A DNA stretch of 45,087 nt from an uncultured Clostridia bacterium (GCA_947586625.1 CANPXS010000004.1:1-45087); one strand, 5' to 3'. Shown: positions 27,514 to 38,092, counted from the first letter of the stretch. Program-made: numbers and translations. The notes: a model not told the origin generated them from the sequence alone.

Positions 27514-28327
27514 CATAACGCTCGGACAATATTTCCCCGGCAATTCGGCGCTTCACAAGATGGACCCGCGCGCAAAGCTGATTTTGACTGTGATTTTCAT
27601 CGTTGTGATATTTGTCGCAAGGTCCGTGTCGGCGCTGCTGCTCCTTTCCGCAGTTACGATAGGGATGATGTGCTCGACGGGAATATCGCCGCGCGTGTAT
27701 CTGCGCGGCATAAAGCCGATAATGTTCGTCATCGTATTCACGACGATACTGAATCTGTTCATGACGCGGGGCGACGAACTGCTTTTCGAATGGGGAATAA
27801 TACACATATACCGCGATGGCGTCAACAACGCGATACTGATGGTCGTGCGTATAACGCTTCTCGTGCTCGGAAGCTGTGTGTTTTTGTCGTATACGACATC
27901 TCCCATATCGCTGACGGACGGACTCGAGTCGCTGCTTCGTCCGCTCTCGAAGATACACGTTCCCGTACATGAGTTTTCGATGATAATGACGATCGCGCTT
28001 CGTTTCATACCGACTTTGATAGAGGAAACGGACAAGATAATGTCGGCGCAGAAGGCGAGGGGCGCGGACTTTTCGTCGGGCGGGCTCATCAAGCGCGCGA
28101 AGGCGCTCCTGCCCGTTCTGATACCGCTGTTCGTTTCCGCGTTCAAGCGCGCCGACGAGCTCGCTGTCGCGATGGAGTGCAGATGCTATCGCGGCGGAGA
28201 GGGCAGGACGCGTATGAAGGTGCTGCGATATCACGCCCGCGACGGCGTGATGCTCGGCATAATGGCGCTGACTGTCGCGGCGGTCGTCATAGCGAACATA
28301 TACGTGCCGATATACAGGCTCAGATGA
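27506..28327 (+). CDS. ecfT: ECF transporter transmembrane protein EcfT
   Basis: QYFPGNSALHKMDPRAKL, SAQKARGADF, AMECRCYRGGEGRTRM; start set at MRDITL. Confidence 0.94.
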   Translation: MRDITLGQYFPGNSALHKMDPRAKLILTVIFIVVIFVARSVSALLLLSAVTIGMMCSTGISPRVYLRGIKPIMFVIVFTTILNLFMTRGDELLFEWGIIHIYRDGVNNAILMVVRITLLVLGSCVFLSYTTSPISLTDGLESLLRPLSKIHVPVHEFSMIMTIALRFIPTLIEETDKIMSAQKARGADFSSGGLIKRAKALLPVLIPLFVSAFKRADELAVAMECRCYRGGEGRTRMKVLRYHARDGVMLGIMALTVAAVVIANIYVPIYRLR

Positions 28328-28328
28328 T

Positions 28329-29081
28329 ATGAAGCTTCAGCTTATACTCGCATATGACGGCGCGCGGTACTGCGGCTGGCAGTCGCAGAGGCGCGGAGAC
28401 AGCGTGCAGGAGGCGGTCACGTCCGCATCGTCGGAGCTTTACGGCAGGCAGTGCCTCGTCACGGGGTGCAGCCGCACCGACAGCGGCGTTCATGCACGCG
28501 CGTATTCGTGTACGGTAGAGTTTACGGACGGCGATATATGCGGCGTCATACCGACTGAGTCGGTGCCGCGCGCGCTCAATGCGCGTCTGCCCGACGATAT
28601 TGCCGTGTCGTCGGCGTTTGCGGTCAGCGACGGATTCCATCCGCGCTACGACGTCAAATCAAAGACATACGAGTATGTCATGTACGACTCGCCGGAGCGT
28701 TCGCCGTTTTATGCAGGCAGAGCGTATCACATACGCAGTCTCGACGGTGATACGCTCGCGCGCATGTTGGCGGCAGCCGGTGCCATGACGGGCAGACGCG
28801 ATTTTGCCGTGTTCATGGCGAGCGGGTCGAAGATAAAGGATACGGTGCGCGAGGTCTATGAATGTGACGTGCGGCGCGAGAGTGATCTTGTGATATTCCG
28901 CGTTTCCGCGGACGGGTTTTTATATAAAATGGTGCGTACGATGGCGGGTACGGCGCTCGCCGCCGCGTACGGGCGAATCGAGCCCGGCGATATCGGCGAT
29001 ATCATTGAGTCGGGGAACAGAGGACGCGTCGGCGCGACGCTGCCGCCCGAGGGGCTTTATCTGTGCCGCGTAGATTATTGA
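28329..29081 (+). CDS. truA: tRNA pseudouridine(38-40) synthase TruA
   Basis: LAYDGARYCGWQSQRRGDSVQEAV, GCSRTDSGVHARAY, FLYKMVRTMAGT. Confidence 0.96.
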   Translation: MKLQLILAYDGARYCGWQSQRRGDSVQEAVTSASSELYGRQCLVTGCSRTDSGVHARAYSCTVEFTDGDICGVIPTESVPRALNARLPDDIAVSSAFAVSDGFHPRYDVKSKTYEYVMYDSPERSPFYAGRAYHIRSLDGDTLARMLAAAGAMTGRRDFAVFMASGSKIKDTVREVYECDVRRESDLVIFRVSADGFLYKMVRTMAGTALAAAYGRIEPGDIGDIIESGNRGRVGATLPPEGLYLCRVDY

Positions 29082-29149
29082 GTTTTAGATACGGTTTTCC
29101 ATTGAAAAAAATAAAATAGCGCTCGGATTTCTGACGGGAGGAGGACGCG

Positions 29150-30433
29150 ATGGCAAAAAAGCTGAATAATGCAAACAGTCAAAACGCGATGCGCGTCCGT
29201 CGGGAGGAGTATTCCGATATCCCGGTCGAGATTCCTGCGGACGGCGTCGCCGAAAAGAACAAATATTATATTGCCGTGTCTCGCAGGTACAAGCTCGCGA
29301 GGCTGTCGGCGCTTGCGCTGTTTCTGCTCTATGTGCTTTTTATGCTCGCGACCCGAAGCGAGGATTTGACCGTTGCCAATTTCCAGTATCTGATGCGTGA
29401 CATAAATCTCAGCTCGGAGGGCGGCGAGGCGTTTTCGGGCGTGTCGTATTCGGCGGAGCCGATACAGAGGTTTGCGTTTTACCGCGATGAGCTTGCATAT
29501 GTCACGGGGCGCGGCGTAAGTTTCTACGCGCCGACGGGCAGCGTCGGTCTTGCGGCGGAGCTTTCGTATGAGAATCCGGCGGTCGTTGTGACAGAGCAGT
29601 ATATTATGATATACGATATCGGCGGGGAATCGTTCTCGGTCTACAACTCGTTTTCGGAGCTTTGCCGCGGCGAGACGGAGTTCCCAATAGTGGCGGGCGA
29701 CATATCTAAGACGGGTTCGCTCGTATTTGTCGCGCAGGGACGCGAGTACCGCTCTACGGTGTATCTCTACAACAAGGATTTCGAGCTTCAGACGAAGTAC
29801 AGCAAGAGCGATTACGTTTCGGATGCGGCGATATCGGCGGACGGCAAGCGTCTTGCGATGACGTCGTTCGGCGCGGAGGGCGGCGAGTTTTACACCGATT
29901 TGTATATTTACGAGCCGGGGACGGACGATCCGCTGTCGGTAAAACGGTTCCCCGGTGAGTATCCGCTGCTTATAGAAGATATGGGCGACGGCTTCTGCAT
30001 AATGACGACTGAAAACGTATACTGCCTCGATGCGAATGGCGCGGAGTTCGGCAGGTACGCGCACGGCGGCACTGTCGACACGGCGGCGATATCGGACGAT
30101 CATATCGCGCTCTTGTTGCCGGAAAATACTCTCGGGAGCGAAAACCGCGTCATAATACTTGACGGGAGCGCCGCTGTTTGTTACAATGCAGTTATAGAGG
30201 AAAAAACGGTCGATATGACGCTGTCGCATGACGGTCACTGCGCGATACTGACGTCGGGACACGGGATACTGATCGACATAGGCGCGGGGACGTCGTCGTC
30301 GCGTGTGATCGAATCGTCGGCGAAGAAGCTTTTCGCCACAGGCGGGAGCACGGTGCTGCTCTGCACGTCGTCGTCGGCGAGGACGATAGATTTTTTCGAG
30401 GCTCATTCGGTTGATACGGAGGAAAATAAATGA
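29150..30433 (+). CDS. DUF5711-like membrane-anchored beta-propeller-type protein
   Basis: 427 aa; one N-terminal TM followed by a repetitive beta-rich ectodomain; DUF assignment from memory of this gene neighbourhood. Confidence 0.65.
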   Translation: MAKKLNNANSQNAMRVRREEYSDIPVEIPADGVAEKNKYYIAVSRRYKLARLSALALFLLYVLFMLATRSEDLTVANFQYLMRDINLSSEGGEAFSGVSYSAEPIQRFAFYRDELAYVTGRGVSFYAPTGSVGLAAELSYENPAVVVTEQYIMIYDIGGESFSVYNSFSELCRGETEFPIVAGDISKTGSLVFVAQGREYRSTVYLYNKDFELQTKYSKSDYVSDAAISADGKRLAMTSFGAEGGEFYTDLYIYEPGTDDPLSVKRFPGEYPLLIEDMGDGFCIMTTENVYCLDANGAEFGRYAHGGTVDTAAISDDHIALLLPENTLGSENRVIILDGSAAVCYNAVIEEKTVDMTLSHDGHCAILTSGHGILIDIGAGTSSSRVIESSAKKLFATGGSTVLLCTSSSARTIDFFEAHSVDTEENK

Positions 30434-31164
30434 GCGCGTTTTTTGATTTATTTATACTTGTCGTTATTGCGATATCGGTCATAAGCGGCTGGCGGCGCGG
30501 TTTTGTTAAGTCGATCATGGGGCTTGCGTCGTCCGTTCTCTCGTATTTTGCCGCGATATATTTTACGCCGTATCTGAGCTCGTTCATATGCGAACACTAT
30601 GTACTCGGAGCGCTGTCGAGCGAGGTCGGCGAGACGCTGTCGTCGCTGTTGTGGATACCGAGCGGCGAGGCGCGCTCGACGATGCAGCTCTTCGGCGATA
30701 TGCCGGACGCGCTCTCGTCGATACTTGAGCGTTTCGGTACGGATGCAGGCGAGTTTACGTCGCGATTCATGTCCGACCTTCCTGCGACGGACGAGCTTGT
30801 CGGCAAAATGTCGGACTTCATTGTTCGCTCGACCGCGCAGATGATATCGTCGGCGATATCGTTTGCGGTGATATTCATTACGGCGTCTGTCGCGCTCACG
30901 ATAATCACGGCGATTATCGGCTTTGTGTGTGAGCTGCCGGTGCTTCATCAGCTCGACGAGTTCTTCGGCCTTTTGTTCGGAATCGTGAGCGCGCTCGTGT
31001 ACGCGGTCGTTTTGAGCATCGTGTTTGTGCATCTCGCGTCGGCGCTTTCGGTGTTCGACCCGTCGATGTTCTCGAAGGATATGATAGACAGTACGTATCT
31101 TGTAAAATTCTTCTCCGGCTTCCGATTGGAAATGCTGACGGAGCTTCTGTCATATAAAGGCTGA
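30430..31164 (+). CDS. CvpA-family membrane protein
   Basis: FDLFILVVIAISVISGWRRGFVKSIMGLASSVLSYFAA N-terminus and multiple TMs; overlaps the upstream gene by 4 nt. Confidence 0.85.
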   Translation: MSAFFDLFILVVIAISVISGWRRGFVKSIMGLASSVLSYFAAIYFTPYLSSFICEHYVLGALSSEVGETLSSLLWIPSGEARSTMQLFGDMPDALSSILERFGTDAGEFTSRFMSDLPATDELVGKMSDFIVRSTAQMISSAISFAVIFITASVALTIITAIIGFVCELPVLHQLDEFFGLLFGIVSALVYAVVLSIVFVHLASALSVFDPSMFSKDMIDSTYLVKFFSGFRLEMLTELLSYKG

Positions 31165-31198
31165 ATACGAGGTACAATTAAAAAGAGGTAACTGTTAG

Positions 31199-33511
31199 AT
31201 GGAAATGTGTTCAAGATGCCACAAGCGCATAGCGGTGGTTTTCATAACTAAAATAGAGGGCGGGGAGACTAAAAACGAGGGACTTTGCCTCAAATGTGCG
31301 AAGCAGCTCGGGCTCAAGCCCGTCGACGACATACTGTCCAACATGGGTATATCCGAGGACGACGTTGAGCGGCTGTCGGAGGATATGGAGAATATGCTGC
31401 CCGTAAACAATGACGACACCGAGGACGCGGGCGCGCCGCCCATCGACATTCCGCGTCTGTTCCGCACGAACATGATGATGCAGCGCGACGGCAAGGGCCG
31501 CGACGCGGGAGAGGGCAAGGAAACGCGCGGCAAGTCGGGCAAGGACGAGTCAAAGGGACGTGCGCAGAAGCGCAAGTTCCTCGATGTGTTTACGAAAAAT
31601 CTCACCGCAGAGGCGGCGAACGGTCGTCTTGACAGGATAGTCGGGCGAGACAGGGAGCTTGCGCGCGTCATACAGATACTGTGCCGCAGGCAGAAGAACA
31701 ATCCGTGTCTTATAGGTGAACCGGGAGTCGGCAAGACGGCGATCGCGGAGGCATTGGCGCAGCGGGTCGCCGACGGCGACGTGCCGTACAAGCTGAAGGG
31801 CGTCGAGGTGCAGCTCGTCGATTTGACGGCGCTTGTCGCGGGGACGCAGTTCCGCGGTCAGTTCGAGTCGCGAGTGCTCGGTCTGCTCGGCGAAGTCAAG
31901 GCGGCGGGAAATGTGATACTCGTCATAGACGAGGTACACAATATAGTCGGCGCGGGCGAGGCCGAGGGCAGCATGAACGCGGCTAACATATTAAAGCCTG
32001 CGCTGTCGCGCGGCGAGATACAGGTCATCGGCGCGACGACGATGACGGAGTACCGCAAGTATATAGAAAAGGACACGGCGCTCGAACGCCGCTTCCAGCC
32101 GGTGACGGTCAACGAGCCGTCGGTCGCGGAGTCAATGGAGATACTGCGCGGCATAAAGCATTACTATGAAGAATTCCACGGTATAAAGATACCGGAATAT
32201 ATAGTCGAGCGAGCAGTTTTGATGAGCGAGCGCTACATCACGGACCGTTATCTGCCGGATAAGGCTATCGACCTAATTGACGAGGCGGCGTCGCATGTGT
32301 CGCTGTCGGCGGACGCTATAAACGCGCGTCTTGCAGCCATGGACGAGTTGAAGCGCGTGAACGAAGAGTATGCGCGGCTCGAAAACGAACCGACGCCGGA
32401 CGAGGAGTCCGACAAGCGGTATGCGCAGCTTGCGGAACTCAAAAGCGAGCAGCTCCGTCTCGAGGGCAATATAGCGGCGCTTACGACGAGATGTGAAACG
32501 GTCGAAATGACGGTGTCCGATCTTGCGGAGGTCGTCGAGATATGGACAGGTATACCAGCGACAGATATAAAAGCGGACGAATTTGACCGTCTTGCGACGC
32601 TCGAGGAGCGTCTGCGCTCGCGCATAGTCGGTCAGGATGCTGCAGTCGCCGCCGTGTCGCGCGCGATAAGACGCAGCCGTGCGGGTGTCGGCTATAAGCG
32701 CAAGCCCGTGTCATTCATATTTGCGGGCCCGACGGGCGTCGGAAAGACGGAACTCGTCAAAACGCTTGCGAACGATCTGTTCAGCTCGCCCGAGACGCTG
32801 ATACGTCTCGATATGACCGAGTTCATGGAAAAGCATTCGGTGTCGCGCATAATAGGTTCGCCTCCGGGCTATGTCGGCTACGACGAAGCGGGGCAGCTCA
32901 CGGAGAAGATACGCCGCAGCCCGTATTCGGTCGTGCTGTTTGACGAGATCGAAAAGGCGCATCCCGACGTATTAAACATACTTTTGCAGATACTTGACGA
33001 CGGGCAGATCACGGACGCGCACGGCAAACGCGTCGATTTTGCGAATACAGTTATAATAATGACGACGAACGCGGGCTCCAATTTCTCGTCGAACACGGCG
33101 GGATTCTCGGTCGGAGTCGGCGCTATGTCGGAGGATAAGACGACTAAGGCGCTGTCGGAGTTTTTGCGTCCCGAATTTATCAACCGCGTTGACGAGGTGG
33201 TGACGTTCAGGTCACTGTCGGAGGAAGATTTTGTCGGTATCGCGCGCATTATGACGGGCGACTTGTCGGCGGCGATGGCGGAGCGCGGGATAACGCTCAC
33301 GTTTACGGATGCGGCGCTGGCGGTTATCGCGCACGGTTCGTATTCGCAGAAGTTCGGCGCACGCAGCATGAGGCGTTATATCCAGACGCACGTCGAGGAC
33401 GCGCTCGCGACCGAGATAATAAACGCGAGGGAAAACAGGATTACGAGCGCCGCCGTCGATGCGGACGCGTCCGGCACAGGTCTTTCGCTGTGCGCGGTCG
33501 GCGTACACTGA
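31199..33511 (+). CDS. ClpE-like AAA+ Clp protease ATP-binding subunit with N-terminal zinc finger
   Basis: CSRCHKRI...CLKC finger; two AAA+ modules ([32 protein letters not shown]); [14 protein letters not shown]. Confidence 0.92.
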   Translation: MEMCSRCHKRIAVVFITKIEGGETKNEGLCLKCAKQLGLKPVDDILSNMGISEDDVERLSEDMENMLPVNNDDTEDAGAPPIDIPRLFRTNMMMQRDGKGRDAGEGKETRGKSGKDESKGRAQKRKFLDVFTKNLTAEAANGRLDRIVGRDRELARVIQILCRRQKNNPCLIGEPGVGKTAIAEALAQRVADGDVPYKLKGVEVQLVDLTALVAGTQFRGQFESRVLGLLGEVKAAGNVILVIDEVHNIVGAGEAEGSMNAANILKPALSRGEIQVIGATTMTEYRKYIEKDTALERRFQPVTVNEPSVAESMEILRGIKHYYEEFHGIKIPEYIVERAVLMSERYITDRYLPDKAIDLIDEAASHVSLSADAINARLAAMDELKRVNEEYARLENEPTPDEESDKRYAQLAELKSEQLRLEGNIAALTTRCETVEMTVSDLAEVVEIWTGIPATDIKADEFDRLATLEERLRSRIVGQDAAVAAVSRAIRRSRAGVGYKRKPVSFIFAGPTGVGKTELVKTLANDLFSSPETLIRLDMTEFMEKHSVSRIIGSPPGYVGYDEAGQLTEKIRRSPYSVVLFDEIEKAHPDVLNILLQILDDGQITDAHGKRVDFANTVIIMTTNAGSNFSSNTAGFSVGVGAMSEDKTTKALSEFLRPEFINRVDEVVTFRSLSEEDFVGIARIMTGDLSAAMAERGITLTFTDAALAVIAHGSYSQKFGARSMRRYIQTHVEDALATEIINARENRITSAAVDADASGTGLSLCAVGVH

Positions 33512-33517
33512 GCATAA

Positions 33518-36205
33518 ATGGCAAAGCGTGAAAGCATCGAGCGCGGCGAGCCGACCGAGATAGTCATAAAGCGTCTGGGCGTCGACGTTTCGTTGGGACT
33601 TGACGAGCGTGAGGCGAAGCGTCGTCTGCGCCGTGACGGTGAGAACCGAATATTCGAGGAAAAGCGTTCCTCAGTCCTGCGCTACGCGGGATATTGCAGC
33701 TCGGACTTACTTCTGGTCCTCCTGCTTTTGACGTCGGTGACTGCCGCCGCGTTCGGTATAAAGACTGCGTATCGCGTGCTTTTGCCGATACTCATATTGA
33801 GCATAGTCATGCGCACGGCGGCGTATATAACGGCGAGACGCAGGCTCGAGGCGCTGTCGTCGGAGCAGACCGTCATGCCGAGCTCCGCCGTAGTGAGGGA
33901 CGGTAAAGTCACGCGAGTCGACGCGAGGACGATAGTGCGCGGCGACGTTATCAAGCTGGCTCCGGGCGATATCGTGCCCGCCGATTGCAGGATATACAGC
34001 GCCGCGGGGCTTGAGGTATATGAAGAATCGGTGACCGGCGTGACGGGAAATGTCAGAAAGTCGGCGTCGGACGATATAACGAAGTCGCCGGTGTCGCGAA
34101 GCGATACGGTTTATGCGGGAAGCGTCGTGCTGTCGGGTTCTGCGACGGCTGTCGTGATTGAGACGGGCGCGGACACGCTCGCGGTTAGGACGAAGGGATA
34201 TTTCAAGTCGACGCGCGGCGGCGTCTTGAAGCTGTCGCGGCTGCTCGAAAAATACAGCCGGGTATGGGGTGCGGTGATGACCGTCGTAGCGTTCGCCGTA
34301 ACCGTCGTCGACATATTCTGGGGCAGACGCGAGCTTTACGATGTGTTTTTTATGGGGTTGTCGCTTGCGGTCGCGTCGATGTGCGAGTATTATTCGGCGC
34401 TCGGCGATATAGCGGCGGCGATGGGACTTTTCGCGCTCGGCAATCGCGAGGGCGTAGCCGTCAGGGGAGTGAAATCAATCGAGACGCTGTCGGAGCTTGA
34501 CGTGATAATCACCGGCGCTGACGGCGTTGTGACGAGCGACGGCATGGAGAGTCAGGGTTGGTTCTTTGACGGCAAGGTCGGCGACGGCGACGTTCCGCCG
34601 GAGCTTTTGCGCCATGCGGCCATGGTGACACGTGCGGGCGACGAGAGCAAGGATAAAAACAAGGACAGACTGACGGGCGAATGCGTCTCGTCGCTGTATG
34701 AATATATTGAGCTTACGGATGTCGGCGCCGTCTACGATGAAGGAGAGGTGCCGGTGCTCGTCGGCGGTATTGCGGACGGGCTGCGGTTCGATACGCGGCT
34801 GCTCGATATAGGCGGCATATACATGTCGGTGTCGGGAGGAGACGCGGGAGCTGTGCTTGATGCGTGCTCGTACGTGTATGCGAACGGCGCAGACGCGACG
34901 ATGTCGCAGTCGGCGCGCGATGGCATCGCAAAGATGATAGCGCACCACGAGCGCAGAGGCGCGACGTCGGTGGCGATCGCGCGCAAGCGCACGCCGTTTC
35001 ATTCGATGGACAAGCTGCCGTTCGCACAAGCGGATATGACGCTGTACGGCATTATATTTCTGTACCGTCCGCTGTCGAAGGACCTTGTAAAGACCGTCGC
35101 CGCTTGCCGCGACGCCGGTATACGCATAGTTATGACGGGCAAGGGCGTCGAATCGGCAAAGCTCGCAGATAGAGCGTGGATAATAAGCGGCAGGGAAGAC
35201 ATAGTGACGGGGCGCGAATTTGCGTCCATGAACGGCGGCGATGCGGCGAGGTGCGCTTTAAATGCGCGTCTTCTCGTCGGATTCGATACGCGTCAGCTTT
35301 TGAAGTTTACGTCGATCTTGCGTGAGAGCGGCAAAAAAGCCGCGTATGCGGCGACGCTCGAGCGCGATATGAAAGATGAAATGGCGCTTTTGACGTCGGT
35401 CGGCGCGGGATTTGCGCTGTCGAGTGAGAACGCGAATTCTGAGGGCGTCGTGCGCGGCATATCGCAGGCGATAAAGATGCGCGCCGACAACATCATCCCG
35501 CGCGCGGGGACGGGGAAAGACGGCGGAGGCGGACTGTCCGCGATAGCGGCGAGCGTCGCTTACTCGAAGCGGATATACAGAAACATCTCAAATATAGCTG
35601 CATATCTTCTGACGTCGCAGGCGGCGCGTATATTCTCTGTCTTATATACGGCTCTTTTCCATAAGAGCGCGCTCGTCGCCGAGCAGATACTTTTGTGGGG
35701 ACTGATATTCGATTTCTTCGCGGTGCTCGTGCTCGCTCGCGAGCGTCCCGATGCACGTTCGCTTTCAGACGTACACGACGTATACGAACGGCTGTCGCAT
35801 CCGCTGTCGAATCTCGGTCTGCCGCTGTCGTACGGGCTGTTTTGGGCTGCGCTGACAATGCTTGCCCCGCACGCATACGCGTCGGGATTTGACGTATACG
35901 GCGCGTCGGTCATATTCGTGTCGGTTCTGCTTTCGATGATAGTCGTTTGCGGCGAGCACAGGGAAGAATATCCCGCTTTCTCGAAGAAGCGCTCGTTCAG
36001 TATGCCGTCGTTCGTGTTCGCGTGCGCTGTCGCGGCGACGATATTGGCAATAACGGTGGTGCCGTCGTTCGCGTCGGCGCTCGAGCTGACGCAGCCCGAC
36101 CCGTATGCGCTGCTCGTGTCGCTCATACCGCCGGCGGCGCTTCTCGCGCTGTACGAATTGCCGAGGATCATACATAGAAATAAACACTCCAAGGAGGACA
36201 CTTAA
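33518..36205 (+). CDS. P-type ATPase-like membrane protein lacking catalytic motifs (putative pseudoenzyme)
   Basis: 895 aa intact ORF with the P2-ATPase layout (actuator VVRDGKVTRVDARTIVRGDVIKLAPGDIVPADCRI, TM blocks, HAD-like GIRIVMTGKG), but DKTGT is GADGV, TGES is TGVT, TGD is TGK and GDGxND is unrecognisable. Confidence 0.85.
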   Translation: MAKRESIERGEPTEIVIKRLGVDVSLGLDEREAKRRLRRDGENRIFEEKRSSVLRYAGYCSSDLLLVLLLLTSVTAAAFGIKTAYRVLLPILILSIVMRTAAYITARRRLEALSSEQTVMPSSAVVRDGKVTRVDARTIVRGDVIKLAPGDIVPADCRIYSAAGLEVYEESVTGVTGNVRKSASDDITKSPVSRSDTVYAGSVVLSGSATAVVIETGADTLAVRTKGYFKSTRGGVLKLSRLLEKYSRVWGAVMTVVAFAVTVVDIFWGRRELYDVFFMGLSLAVASMCEYYSALGDIAAAMGLFALGNREGVAVRGVKSIETLSELDVIITGADGVVTSDGMESQGWFFDGKVGDGDVPPELLRHAAMVTRAGDESKDKNKDRLTGECVSSLYEYIELTDVGAVYDEGEVPVLVGGIADGLRFDTRLLDIGGIYMSVSGGDAGAVLDACSYVYANGADATMSQSARDGIAKMIAHHERRGATSVAIARKRTPFHSMDKLPFAQADMTLYGIIFLYRPLSKDLVKTVAACRDAGIRIVMTGKGVESAKLADRAWIISGREDIVTGREFASMNGGDAARCALNARLLVGFDTRQLLKFTSILRESGKKAAYAATLERDMKDEMALLTSVGAGFALSSENANSEGVVRGISQAIKMRADNIIPRAGTGKDGGGGLSAIAASVAYSKRIYRNISNIAAYLLTSQAARIFSVLYTALFHKSALVAEQILLWGLIFDFFAVLVLARERPDARSLSDVHDVYERLSHPLSNLGLPLSYGLFWAALTMLAPHAYASGFDVYGASVIFVSVLLSMIVVCGEHREEYPAFSKKRSFSMPSFVFACAVAATILAITVVPSFASALELTQPDPYALLVSLIPPAALLALYELPRIIHRNKHSKEDT

Positions 36206-36207
36206 TA

Positions 36208-37059
36208 ATGGCAGAAAATTGTACTCATGACTGCTCGACGTGCGGCGTCGACTGTCCGTCGAGAAACGGCGGGGAGCCCGAGTCGCTTCTGCGTCCCGCA
36301 AACAAGGACAGCAAAATAGGCAAGGTGATAGCCGTCGTATCCGGCAAGGGAGGCGTAGGCAAGAGCATGGTGACGTCGCTGCTCGCTCTGACGTGCAGAC
36401 GCAGAGGGCTTGACGTCGCGGTCATGGACGCGGACGTGACGGGTCCATCAATACCGCGCGCGTTCGGTATGCATGCCGGCGGCGTCGACGGCGATGACAA
36501 CGGCATAATCCCGCCCGAGACGGCGACTGGCATCAAGGTGATGTCTGTCAATCTGCTGCTCGAGGACGAGGGGACGCCCGTAGTCTGGCGCGGTCCCGTC
36601 ATATCGGGAACGGTGCTCCAGTTCTGGGAAGATGTGATATGGGGCAAATGCGATATCATGTTCATAGACATGCCTCCGGGAACGGGAGACGTGCCGCTGA
36701 CGATATTCCAGTCGATACCGCTTGACGGCATCATAATCGTGACGAGCCCGCAGGAGCTCGTGTCGATGATAGTGTCGAAGGCGGTCAACATGGCGAAGAT
36801 GATGGATATTCCCGTGCTCGGGATAGTCGAGAACATGAGCTATGTCGAATGTCCCGACTGCGGCAAAAAGATACCGATATTCGGCGAGGGGTGCACTGAG
36901 GCATATGCGGAAGAGGCTGGAATCAAGCTTCTCGACAAGATGCCGATTTCGCCTGAGCTTGCGCGTATGTGCGACGCGGGGAAGATCGAGCTGACGCCGT
37001 ACGAATGGCTGAACAACACCGCGGACGCAGTCGAAAAGGCGCCGAAGCGCAGCGTTTGA
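36208..37059 (+). CDS. Mrp/NBP35-family ATP-binding (Fe-S carrier) protein
   Basis: N-terminal Cys cluster CTHDCSTCGVDC; deviant Walker A GKGGVGKSMV; CPDCGKK. Confidence 0.94.
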   Translation: MAENCTHDCSTCGVDCPSRNGGEPESLLRPANKDSKIGKVIAVVSGKGGVGKSMVTSLLALTCRRRGLDVAVMDADVTGPSIPRAFGMHAGGVDGDDNGIIPPETATGIKVMSVNLLLEDEGTPVVWRGPVISGTVLQFWEDVIWGKCDIMFIDMPPGTGDVPLTIFQSIPLDGIIIVTSPQELVSMIVSKAVNMAKMMDIPVLGIVENMSYVECPDCGKKIPIFGEGCTEAYAEEAGIKLLDKMPISPELARMCDAGKIELTPYEWLNNTADAVEKAPKRSV

Positions 37060-37184
37060 CGATTTCTTTTGATATTATGGGGCAGGAGCTCTTATGGGCT
37101 TCTGCCCCGATATATCTCGGCAATAAAAATCGGGACAGCGCGCGCTTTCGGAATGTAAAATGATGTCGGTACGGGGGTGAAGGA

Positions 37185-38087
37185 ATGAATTGGGTCACAG
37201 GTCTGCAAAGATCGCTTGATTACATTGAAGATCATATCTGCGACGACATCGACTGCGAGACGCTTGCGGAGCGGTGCTATTCGTCGAGCTATCATTTTCA
37301 GCGCGTGTTCGGACTTCTTTGCGGATATACGGTCGGCGAGTATATCCGCAATCGCCGGTTGTCGCTCGCGGGCGCGGAGCTTGCGTCAGGCACGATAAAA
37401 GTCATAGACGCGGCGCTGAAATACGGGTACGAAAGCCCCGACAGCTTCGCAAAGGCATTCCGCAGGTTTCACGGAGTCCTGCCGTCGCAGGCGATATCGG
37501 GTTGCTGTAATCTGCGTTCGTTTTCGCCTCTTGTGCTGAAAATTTCACTGGAAGGCGGTAGAACGATGGATTACAGGATCGAAGAAAAGGGAGAACTCGT
37601 ATTTACGGGGTATAAGCGCCGCTTTGAAGGCGTTCCCGGCGAGCGGGCGGATCAGGAAAAGGATATGTACATCAGTACAAGACCGTTGCAGTACATTCTC
37701 AGCGGACTCTCGGGACACAGCGATTCGGAGTATAACATTATCACGAATGTCGGCGTCGATGGATACGACTTTTATATCGCGCACCTTTTACCCGATTGGT
37801 GCCGGGACAAGCTCGACCGCAACTATGTGCTCGGCGCTGAGGCGGCGTCGTACTTCGAGCAGATACGCGTTGGCGCTCAGAAATACGCGGTGTTTGAAAC
37901 GGAGCGATGCAGATTTCCGACGATGGTTTATCTTGACCTGCGCCGCCGCATAGCGGAGGAGTGGCTGCCGTGGTCGGGATACAGGCTTGCCGATGCGCCA
38001 GAGATAGTCGTGACGTACTGGTACGACGGCGACATGAAAGACGAGCGCTACCGCGAGCTGTGGATACCGATAGAAAAAGACGAGTGA
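37185..38087 (+). CDS. AraC-family regulator with C-terminal GyrI-like effector domain
   Basis: AraC HTH (CYSSSYHFQRVFGLLCGYTVGEYIRNRRLSLAGAEL, YGYESPDSFAKAFRRFHGVLPSQA) plus YRIEEKGELVFTGYKRRF and YWYDGDMKDERYRELWIPI. Confidence 0.9.
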   Translation: MNWVTGLQRSLDYIEDHICDDIDCETLAERCYSSSYHFQRVFGLLCGYTVGEYIRNRRLSLAGAELASGTIKVIDAALKYGYESPDSFAKAFRRFHGVLPSQAISGCCNLRSFSPLVLKISLEGGRTMDYRIEEKGELVFTGYKRRFEGVPGERADQEKDMYISTRPLQYILSGLSGHSDSEYNIITNVGVDGYDFYIAHLLPDWCRDKLDRNYVLGAEAASYFEQIRVGAQKYAVFETERCRFPTMVYLDLRRRIAEEWLPWSGYRLADAPEIVVTYWYDGDMKDERYRELWIPIEKDE

Positions 38088-38092
38088 CGCGC

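Noticed and set aside
29075-30406. 443-aa minus-strand ORF opposite the DUF5711-like gene
   Set aside because: RRR/HR-rich translation typical of shadow frames; the sense ORF has a proper TM anchor and operon context
33518-36205. P-type ATPase as an ordinary cation pump or as a pseudogene
   Set aside because: Ordinary pump rejected because the phosphorylation, dephosphorylation and HAD motifs are absent; pseudogene rejected because the 895-codon frame is intact and embedded in a tight operon
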